In this document: piece by piece, positions 8,836 through 14,786 of the stretch
How positions within the stretch are numbered: the first letter of the stretch is position 1
Layout: each line of letters begins with the position of its first letter
Origin: Bacteroidales bacterium
Lineage (GTDB): Bacteria; Bacteroidota; Bacteroidia; Bacteroidales; P3
Assembly (NCBI GenBank): GCA_017483575.1
Contig: JAFUWF010000017.1
Span: 62,001 to 126,000, forward strand
Direction of reading: 5' to 3'
DNA length: 64,000 bases
The notes under the pieces: generated by a model
The model's database searches: none
What the model was told of the DNA's origin: nothing
What the model saw: the letters and a program-made list of their open reading frames with translations, nothing else
Program-made: the position numbers and the translations under genes

Positions 8836-9253
8836 ATTAGAAGCAACTGCGGATGGATACCACTTTGTGACGGATTATGGCACAAAGTACGAGTTGACAT
8901 TCTACAAAATCCACCAATCCTACCCTATTTACTCCTTTGCAATTGAAAGGCAAAGCGACACCTACCACGCCGATACAAGAGTGCATGCTACCGTAATGTA
9001 TGCTCTCCGACGTTTTTTCGAAAACGACCTTAATGCAATGGTTTTCACATGCGAAATAACGGACGGCAGGCAATATGCCCGGTTCAGACTGTTCGACAAG
9101 TGGTACCAGCCTCATAAACGGGAATTCTATCGGGAGGTATACTGCAAAGACATATATTTTTCATCGGTCATTGCCAGACGAGACAATCCGCTTGCCAAGG
9201 AGATGGCGGAATGGTTCGTGGCACTTATGTCAGAAATGATAGACAACATATGA
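8774..9253 (+). CDS. DUF6169 family protein
   Basis: 159 residues, GTG start at 8774 with a GAAGGAG ribosome-binding sequence immediately upstream, lying inside the preceding small gene. PYELEATADGYHFVTDYGTK is the N-terminal signature of DUF6169, a family frequent in Bacteroidales; the C-terminal half has ISSV-like segments (DIYFSSVIARRDNPLA) and an amphipathic end (MAEWFVALMSEMIDNI). No signal peptide, so cytoplasmic. Role unknown. Its stop TGA overlaps the ATG (9250) of the fucosidase signal peptide as ATGA, so the three genes are probably co-transcribed. Confidence 0.7.
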   Translation: MTLENLQKNETSFLPTPLPYELEATADGYHFVTDYGTKYELTFYKIHQSYPIYSFAIERQSDTYHADTRVHATVMYALRRFFENDLNAMVFTCEITDGRQYARFRLFDKWYQPHKREFYREVYCKDIYFSSVIARRDNPLAKEMAEWFVALMSEMIDNI

Positions 9254-9279
9254 ACAAGACACTTTTGGCGGCAGCCGTA

Positions 9280-9303
9280 TTTTCAATTTTCAATTTTCAA
9301 TTT
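9280..9303 (+). repeat. Heptamer array TTTTCAA x3, fucosidase signal peptide
   Basis: Three exact tandem copies of TTTTCAA (9280-9300) plus TTT. The array encodes the hydrophobic core of a signal peptide beginning at 9250 (MNKTLLAAAVFSIFNFQ). With three copies the frame runs into a stop; a fourth copy would join it to the fucosidase frame. Confidence 0.9.
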
Positions 9304-9347
9304 GCCATGCGCAGCACGACAGCATTCCGGAAACGGAGCCGGCCATT

Positions 9348-10541
9348 GTGGAGCGCATCGGGGAGTGGCAGGACCTGAAGTTCGGATTCATGATGCACTG
9401 GGGGCTCTATGCGCAGTGGGGCTGCGTGGAGAGCTGGAGCATCTGCAACGAGGACTGGATTGTGCGCGAGCGCATCGGCCGCGACGGCAAGCCCGTGAAG
9501 GGCACCAAGGACGGGGACTATTACGAATACAAGAAAGCGTACCAGAACCTCAACACCACCTTCAACCCGCAGCACTTCGCCCCGGAGCAGTGGGCGGCAG
9601 CGGCCAAGGGCGCCGGCATGAAGTACGTGGTCTTCACCACCAAGCACCACGACGGATTCTGCATGTTCGACTCCCGATACACCGACTACACCAGCATGCA
9701 CAGCCCGGCGCACCGCGACTTCACGCGCGGCATCGTCGACGCCTTCCGCACGGAGGGCTTCTGGACGGGCCTCTATTTCAGCAAGCCCGACTGGCACTGC
9801 GACGACTACTGGGCCCACGAGTGGGCCACGCCGGACCGCAACGTGAACTACAGCATCGCCGCCCACCCCGACCGCTGGCGGCGCTACCAGGAGTTCACCT
9901 ACAACCAGATACGCGAACTGACGCACAACTACGGCACCGTGGACATCCTCTGGCTCGACGGCGGATGGGTGCGCCCGGCATGGAGCGTCAACGACGAGAC
10001 GCGCCCCTGGCTGGGATGCAGCGGTCAGGTGCAGGAGCTGGACATGCAGCGCCTGGCCTCCATCGCCCGCGAGAAGAACCCACGGATGATCATCGTGGAC
10101 CGCTCGGTAGGCGGCCGCTATGAGAACTACCGCACGCCGGAGAAGCAGGTGCCCGACACGCTCCTCCCCTACCCCTGGGAGACCTGCATGACCATGGGCG
10201 ACAGCTGGAGCTACTCGCCCACAGACCAGTACAAGAGCACTCGCGAGCTGATACACATGCTGTGCGACGTGGTGGCCAAGGGCGGCAACCTGCTGCTCAA
10301 CGTGGGCCCCGACGCCGACGGCAACCTGCCCGCCGAGGCCCTGCAGCGCATGGAAGAGATAGGCAAATGGCTGAAAAAGAACGGCCACGCCATCTACGGC
10401 ACGCGCCCCCTCTACCCCTACTGCGACGGCAACCGCCGCTACACGCAGAGCAAGGACGGCCGCCACCAGTACGAGATAACGCTCACGGACGAAGCCCCCT
10501 ACGCCACCGTCCGCGAACTGAAAGGAAAACAACGGAAATAA
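9348..10541 (+). CDS. GH29 alpha-L-fucosidase, signal peptide out of frame
   Basis: 397 residues from GTG 9348; in-frame codons continue upstream to about 9306 and read HAQHDSIPETEPAIVERIGE, the usual start of the mature enzyme. GH29 features: FGFMMHWGLYAQWG, VVFTTKHHDGFCMFDS, HNYGTVDILWLDGGW with Asp204 as probable nucleophile, and GNLLLNVGPDADG. It hydrolyses terminal alpha-L-fucose from glycans. The signal peptide starting at ATG 9250 is in another frame, broken within the TTTTCAA array: inserting one 7-base unit gives MNKTLLAAAVFSIFNFQFSI then CHAQHDSIPE in frame. As sequenced the gene yields either no exported protein or a cytoplasmic one from GTG. Explanations: phase variation, a real mutation, or a collapsed repeat in assembly. 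Confidence 0.88.
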   Translation: MERIGEWQDLKFGFMMHWGLYAQWGCVESWSICNEDWIVRERIGRDGKPVKGTKDGDYYEYKKAYQNLNTTFNPQHFAPEQWAAAAKGAGMKYVVFTTKHHDGFCMFDSRYTDYTSMHSPAHRDFTRGIVDAFRTEGFWTGLYFSKPDWHCDDYWAHEWATPDRNVNYSIAAHPDRWRRYQEFTYNQIRELTHNYGTVDILWLDGGWVRPAWSVNDETRPWLGCSGQVQELDMQRLASIAREKNPRMIIVDRSVGGRYENYRTPEKQVPDTLLPYPWETCMTMGDSWSYSPTDQYKSTRELIHMLCDVVAKGGNLLLNVGPDADGNLPAEALQRMEEIGKWLKKNGHAIYGTRPLYPYCDGNRRYTQSKDGRHQYEITLTDEAPYATVRELKGKQRK

Positions 10542-10545
10542 TCAA

Positions 10546-10607
10546 AACACGAATTACCACGAATTAGCCATATAATATTAATGAGTAATTATATGGGCAT
10601 TCGTGTT
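10546..10607. repeat. Dispersed palindromic element, copy 1
   Basis: AACACGAAT (10546-10554) and ATTCGTGTT (10599-10607) form a 9-bp perfect inverted repeat around an AT-rich centre with a second CACGAATTA and TTAATGAGTAAT. A very similar 61-nt element lies at 40054-40114. It fills the gap between the fucosidase stop and the methionine sulfoxide reductase start and may act as a hairpin terminator or REP-like element. Confidence 0.75.
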
Positions 10608-10619
10608 AAAACAAAGACT

Positions 10620-11156
10620 ATGTCGAAGGAAGAGAAATACAAGGCCCTGCTGCCGCAGGCGAAAGCCCTCTGCGAGGGCGAGACCGACATGATAGCCCAG
10701 ATGGCCAACCTCGCCGCCCTGCTGCACCACGAGTTCGGCTTCTGGTGGACAGGGTTCTATAGAGTTAAGAGGTCTGAGGTAGGAGGTCTGAGGCCTGATG
10801 TCCCGGATGCGGAAGCCACCTCCGACCTCCAACCTCCGACCTCCGACCTGATTCTGGGGCCTTTCCAGGGGCCGCTGGCGTGCATGCACATCGGCTACGG
10901 CAAGGGCGTCTGCGGAACGGCATGGAAGGAACGCCGCACTGTGGTGGTACCCGACGTGGAGGAGTTCCCCGGCCACATAGCATGCAGCAGCGAGAGCCGC
11001 AGCGAGATAGTGGTTCCGATCTTTGAGAAGGCGGAGGTAGGAGGTCAGAGGTCGGAGGTGATAGCGGTGTTGGACATCGACAGCCGCGAGCTCGCCACCT
11101 TCGACGACACCGACCGCCGCTATCTGGAACAGCTGGTTTCCTACATCAACCTGTGA
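10620..11156 (+). CDS. Free methionine-(R)-sulfoxide reductase (GAF domain) with heptamer insertions
   Basis: 178 residues from ATG 10620; the longer frame from 10581 reads through the palindromic element and is less likely. The GAF fold shows the fRMsr signature: FGFWWTGFYRV, LILGPFQGPLACMHIGYGKG, VCGTAWKE, HIACSSESRSEIVVPIF, AVLDIDSRELATFDDTDRRY. The three redox cysteines of the family (ACMH, VCGTA, IACSS) are present. It reduces free methionine-R-sulfoxide with thioredoxin as donor in the cytoplasm. Odd: two insertions encoded by heptamer repeats, about residues 51-76 (RSEVGGLRP ... LQPPTSD) and 139-145 (AEVGGQRSEV), at loops where relatives have short hairpins. All catalytic parts stay in frame. 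Confidence 0.9.
   Translation: MSKEEKYKALLPQAKALCEGETDMIAQMANLAALLHHEFGFWWTGFYRVKRSEVGGLRPDVPDAEATSDLQPPTSDLILGPFQGPLACMHIGYGKGVCGTAWKERRTVVVPDVEEFPGHIACSSESRSEIVVPIFEKAEVGGQRSEVIAVLDIDSRELATFDDTDRRYLEQLVSYINL
10769..10846 (+). repeat. Inverted pair of GC-type heptamer arrays inside the fRMsr gene
   Basis: Four units of GAGGTCT-type (10769-10796), a 22-nt centre, then four units of CCTCCGA-type (10819-10846). The second array is the reverse-complement class of the first. Total 78 bases = 26 codons, so the frame is kept. Confidence 0.9.
11034..11054 (+). repeat. GC-type heptamer array x3 inside the fRMsr gene
   Basis: GAGGTAG, GAGGTCA, GAGGTCG in tandem: 21 bases, exactly seven codons, reading EVGGQRS in the protein. 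Same class as 10769-10796. Confidence 0.85.
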
Positions 11157-11166
11157 AAAAACATGC

Positions 11167-11198
11167 CTCCGGAATCGTAACGAAGAGCGACTCCGGAG
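11167..11198 (+). terminator. Stem-loop after fRMsr gene
   Basis: CTCCGGA (11167-11173) pairs with TCCGGAG (11192-11198), starting ten bases past the stop codon. The trailing T-run is short (TTTAAAA). Confidence 0.5.
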
Positions 11199-11213
11199 TT
11201 TAAAATCCGCTCC

Positions 11214-11303
11214 CATCACCCTCCCAAATTCTTCCCCATAGATGGATGGTTGGAGGAGGGTAGCATTATTATAAGAGGATGGGAAGAGGATGATAGGTTA
11301 ACA
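11214..11303 (-). repeat. Dispersed intergenic repeat, copy 1 (reverse orientation)
   Basis: On the minus strand it reads TATCATCCTCTTCCCATCCT followed by pyrimidine-rich CTACC repeats and GGGGAAGAATTTG. The same blocks occur on the plus strand at 19788-19905, 41248-41370 and 61040-61250. It occupies the gap between two convergent genes. Confidence 0.7.
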
Positions 11304-11352
11304 TTGCTGGTTTTCAGCGAGTTAAAGACATGTGTATTTTTATTGTTTTACG

Positions 11353-12021
11353 CTAAAAACGACAACCTACGCCGAAAGTGATTTTGAAGGGGTAGACGTA
11401 GGTGCCGGGGGTGGTGAGGTTGAGGATGTCGGTGATGCCGAAGCGGCTCTCCACCTGTACCAGCCACCGCTGGGCGAATTCGTAGCCGAGGGTGAGGCCG
11501 AGGCCGGCATGGATGTCGCTCATGGCGAAGCGCGATTTGCCGGTGGAGGGGTCGGTGTAGATCTGCCGCCGATAGAGATTAATGCCCTCGGTGGCAGCAG
11601 AATAGAGCACAAAATGGAAGTAAGGGCCGAAACCTGCGAGCAGATGTCCGCCGCGCCAGGGGTGGCGATAGAAGACGGAGAGGCCGAGGTCGGAGCCGAA
11701 GGTGAGCATGTGGCTGTGGTGGTCGCTATAGCGCAGGGTGGATTGCTCGAGCGAGGCGGTGCCGTTGGCCTGGAGGTACCACTGGTTGGTGATGTGGTAG
11801 TCGAGGAAGAGCCCGAGGCTCAAGCCGGTGGCAGGCAGCGAGTTGAGGATGGTGTCGGAGATGAGGGTGTCGCGGAGCAGGGGGTCTACGCGCATGATGT
11901 AGGACGAGAGGTTGGGGCCTACGGTGAATCCCCAGCTGACGTACTGCCGTTGCTGCTGGGCATGCAGCAAATTGAAAATTGAAAATTGAAAAATGAAAAT
12001 TATCAGGGCTATTTTTTTCAT
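11353..12021 (-). CDS. Outer-membrane beta-barrel protein (PorT-like family)
   Basis: 222 residues. The signal peptide MKKIALIIFIFQFSIFNLLHAQ has its hydrophobic core encoded by a heptamer array. The mature part is a run of amphipathic strands (GFTVGPNLSSYIMRVD, GLFLDYHITNQWYLQANG, GLTLGYEFAQRWLVQVESRF) ending in an aromatic residue (FGVGCRF), typical of an eight-stranded outer-membrane barrel of the PorT/OmpA-like class. Function cannot be read from sequence. It is transcribed in the same direction as the DUF5686-type gene upstream (stop 12079), 57 bases away. Confidence 0.75.
   Translation of the reverse strand: MKKIALIIFIFQFSIFNLLHAQQQRQYVSWGFTVGPNLSSYIMRVDPLLRDTLISDTILNSLPATGLSLGLFLDYHITNQWYLQANGTASLEQSTLRYSDHHSHMLTFGSDLGLSVFYRHPWRGGHLLAGFGPYFHFVLYSAATEGINLYRRQIYTDPSTGKSRFAMSDIHAGLGLTLGYEFAQRWLVQVESRFGITDILNLTTPGTYVYPFKITFGVGCRF
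11971..11998 (-). repeat. AT-type heptamer array, barrel-protein signal peptide
   Basis: ATTGAAA x3 plus AATGAAA on the plus strand: the same unit as the fucosidase array, reversed. Here the copy number keeps the frame open and encodes the FIFQFSIFN core. Confidence 0.88.
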
Positions 12022-12078
12022 AATAATATACTTTCCTTTAAACCATTAGAACATCATCTTGTATTTCTTGTCTACGGC

Positions 12079-14727
12079 CTACAACTGGAACTTCAGGTCG
12101 AGGCGTACGAACCAGCGGTCCCAGCCCTCGAGGCCGTCGAGGTAGCTGAGGCGGCGCACAAAGTCGATGCGGAGGAACTTCAGGATGTTTTCCACACCGA
12201 TGCTGTATTCCATGTAAGGCGTTGTGCCAAAGGCCTGTGTGCCCTCAGGCATCTGGTAGAGGCCCGTGCGGTCGCCGTAGAGGTCGTTCTTGGTGCTGAG
12301 GCCGCCGTAGAGGAAGTTGAATCCCACCACCTCGCGCAGGCGCAGGCGGTTGATGAGGGGTATGCGGTTGAGAATCCAGCCCTTGAGGTGGTAGGTGGCG
12401 AAGAGGGCCACATACTGGTCCATGATGAACTCCATGGGTTTCATAGTGTTGAAGGCGTTGGTGGCCAGGAAGAGGTTGGCGTTGCCGGAGGGGATGTAGA
12501 GGCGCGTGTAGGGGGCGCGGTTCCAGATGACGCCGGAGATGACCTTGGCGTCGATGTGGCCGAAGGAGGAGAGCCAGAAGCGCTTGTCGGCCGAGAAAGA
12601 GGTGCTCTGGATGAGCGTCTCGCCATCGACGAGGTTCACGTTGTGCGACAGCGAGATGGTGGGGGCGTCGCGGCGGAGGTTGCTCTGGGTCTCGCGGCGG
12701 CGCGTGCCGGCGGCGAAGTTGGGCGTGAAGCTCAGGCCCACATGGAACTCGCCTTCGGTGAAGAAGTCCACGCGTTTCAGCGTGCCGTCGGCCTGATACT
12801 GCATGTATTCCAGCGAGCCGGCAGGCTCGTAGCGGCGTGCCGCCACCCAGGTGTCGAAGCGCAGATGGCTCTTCCATTCCTTGCGGAAACGCAGCAGGGC
12901 CTGTGCCACATACTGCACGTTCAGTTCCTTGTCCGAGGAGGAGAAGATGTTGTCGCGGTCGAAGTTGTCGTAGCTCTGGCCGGGGGTCTCCAGTTCGTAG
13001 GTGGCGTTGAGGCTCAGGCTGCTGTAGGGGGCCTCGTGGACGTGGCGGTCCTTGTCGTCGAAGGTGTAGGTGTAGGTGAGGTTGGTCTTGGGGCGTTGGT
13101 CGCGGAAGCCGTAGGCCACATAGCCTTCGAGGAAGTGGCGAGGGCTGAGGGTGGCCTTGCTCATGCCGCCGAGGCGCACGCGCCAGCCTTCCTGGTGGTT
13201 GTAGCTGAGGAAGTTGAACACCGGACCGAGGTCGAAGCGGCTCTCGCTGCGCTGGCGGTGGGTGGGGATGAAGCCGCTGGCGAGCACCTCGCCGGTGGCT
13301 TTGAGGATGCGGAACTCCGGCAGGCGGCGCAGCTCGACCCACATGCTGTCCAGCACCGTCTCCTTGGCGGTGAGCTTCACGGGGCGGCGTTCGTTGAACT
13401 CGCTCTTGTAGCGCAGCAGTTGTTTCCGCGGCAGCACCACCTCCTTCTCGAAAGCCGAGAAGAGGCTGTCGGCCAGCATGTCGGCGGTGTCGCTGAGGTC
13501 GTATTCGGTGTAGACGCGCATCTGGTGCACATAGAGTTCCTGTATGCGCTTGGAGATGTACATGCGGCCGTAGGTGTCGCATCGGTAGGGAATCCACTTT
13601 ACAGGTCGGAGGTCGGAAGTCGGAGGTCGGAGGGTTGAATCCTCCTCATACCTCATACCTCCTACTTCCAACCTCTTGAAAGTCTGCACGATGGAGAGGT
13701 CGCGTACGAAATTGAGGTTCACGTGGGGCGACACGGTCATGACGTATTTCGTCAGGGCGAAGGTGCTGTCAGGGTCCAGCGAGACGTACATGCGGCCGGT
13801 GAAGCCATAGCTCTGCTGGTTGGCAGGCACAAAGCTCAGTTCCACGCACTTCTGCCCGTCGACGAAGGTGGTGTCGGTGATGTAGTACTTGTAGAACGTT
13901 ACGGCCAGCACGGGCGAGAGCGGCGAGGTGAAGTGGTTCAGCATCAGCTCGATGTCGCCGTCGTAGATGTCCACGGGGGTGAACATGGCCTGGATGTTGG
14001 CGTCCATGCCCTCGTCCTCCATCACCTCGTCGAGGCCTTCCATGCGTTTGCCCTTCACCAGGCGGCGCTTCAGCGAGGGGCTCTTGCGGTAGCTCTCCTC
14101 GGCCAGGGCCTCGCGCATGGAGACGATGAGGATGGGCGTGGCGTCGAACTCGGTCTCGTCGATGTATTTCTCCAGGAAGTTCAGCTTGCGCCAGATGCGC
14201 TTGCCCTCGAAGTCGGGGTTGAAGTTGTCCAGCGACATGGAGAGGCGCTCGTAGACCTGGCGGTGGTACTGGTCCGTGTTCTCCAGACGGTTCTCTTCCT
14301 TGTGGGCAATGACCTTCTTCACCAGATCCACGGCGGGGTTGTTCTTGCGGCTGTACTTGTTGCCGCCCTTCTTGGCCGTGATTTCCACAGCCTGCAGGGT
14401 CTTGCCGCGGGGCACCATCTTCACGGTCACGCGCTTCTTCGTCTTGCCCTTCTCGGCCTTGAAGCTCTGCGCCTCGTAGCCCATCATGCGGAACTGCAGC
14501 TTGGTCAGCCCCTGCGTGTTGCTGATGCTGAACTTGCCGTCCATGTCGGTCTCGGTGCCGATGGTCGTCCCCTCGAACACAATCTGCACGAACGGAATCG
14601 GCTCGTTGGTCTCCGCATCGCGCACACGCCCCTGCACGGCAGTGGTCGTCGTCTGGGCCGCCGACACAATGGGTACCAGCAGCAAGAACATCAAAACAAT
14701 CTGTCTATATCTCAACAAAATACGCAT
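12079..14727 (-). CDS. Carboxypeptidase-regulatory-like / DUF5686 outer-membrane protein
   Basis: 882 residues from ATG 14727; a longer frame to 15564 would overlap the next gene and is rejected. Signal peptide MRILLRYRQIVLMFLLLVPI..SAAQ, then a carboxypeptidase-D regulatory-like beta-sandwich (residues ~27-115: VQGRVRDAETNEPIPFVQIV, GTETDMDGKFSIS), then the long DUF5686 region ending in beta-strands (WDRWFVRLDLKFQL), consistent with a C-terminal outer-membrane barrel. Family role unknown; the regulatory domain is shared with TonB-dependent transporters. Odd: residues ~350-375 (RLEVGGMRYEEDSTLRPPTS) are encoded by an inverted pair of heptamer arrays and closely resemble the insertion in the unrelated fRMsr gene. 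Confidence 0.85.
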   Translation of the reverse strand: MRILLRYRQIVLMFLLLVPIVSAAQTTTTAVQGRVRDAETNEPIPFVQIVFEGTTIGTETDMDGKFSISNTQGLTKLQFRMMGYEAQSFKAEKGKTKKRVTVKMVPRGKTLQAVEITAKKGGNKYSRKNNPAVDLVKKVIAHKEENRLENTDQYHRQVYERLSMSLDNFNPDFEGKRIWRKLNFLEKYIDETEFDATPILIVSMREALAEESYRKSPSLKRRLVKGKRMEGLDEVMEDEGMDANIQAMFTPVDIYDGDIELMLNHFTSPLSPVLAVTFYKYYITDTTFVDGQKCVELSFVPANQQSYGFTGRMYVSLDPDSTFALTKYVMTVSPHVNLNFVRDLSIVQTFKRLEVGGMRYEEDSTLRPPTSDLRPVKWIPYRCDTYGRMYISKRIQELYVHQMRVYTEYDLSDTADMLADSLFSAFEKEVVLPRKQLLRYKSEFNERRPVKLTAKETVLDSMWVELRRLPEFRILKATGEVLASGFIPTHRQRSESRFDLGPVFNFLSYNHQEGWRVRLGGMSKATLSPRHFLEGYVAYGFRDQRPKTNLTYTYTFDDKDRHVHEAPYSSLSLNATYELETPGQSYDNFDRDNIFSSSDKELNVQYVAQALLRFRKEWKSHLRFDTWVAARRYEPAGSLEYMQYQADGTLKRVDFFTEGEFHVGLSFTPNFAAGTRRRETQSNLRRDAPTISLSHNVNLVDGETLIQSTSFSADKRFWLSSFGHIDAKVISGVIWNRAPYTRLYIPSGNANLFLATNAFNTMKPMEFIMDQYVALFATYHLKGWILNRIPLINRLRLREVVGFNFLYGGLSTKNDLYGDRTGLYQMPEGTQAFGTTPYMEYSIGVENILKFLRIDFVRRLSYLDGLEGWDRWFVRLDLKFQL
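13603..13678 (-). repeat. Inverted pair of GC-type heptamer arrays inside the DUF5686 gene
   Basis: Plus strand: AGGTCGG x2, AAGTCGG, AGGTCGG (13603-13630); a 13-nt centre; then CCTCATA x2, CCTCCTA, CTTCCAA, CCTCTTG (13644-13678). Same class and same inverted design as 10769-10846. Confidence 0.9.
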
Positions 14728-14786
14728 ACTTGCATTACTTTTTAGGTAATGCAAATATACGTATTTTTTCCGAAACCGGAAGGTTT

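Noticed and set aside
9280-9303. CRISPR or other spacer-repeat array for the heptamer repeats
   Set aside because: Units are seven bases, tandem and without spacers; no cas genes are present.
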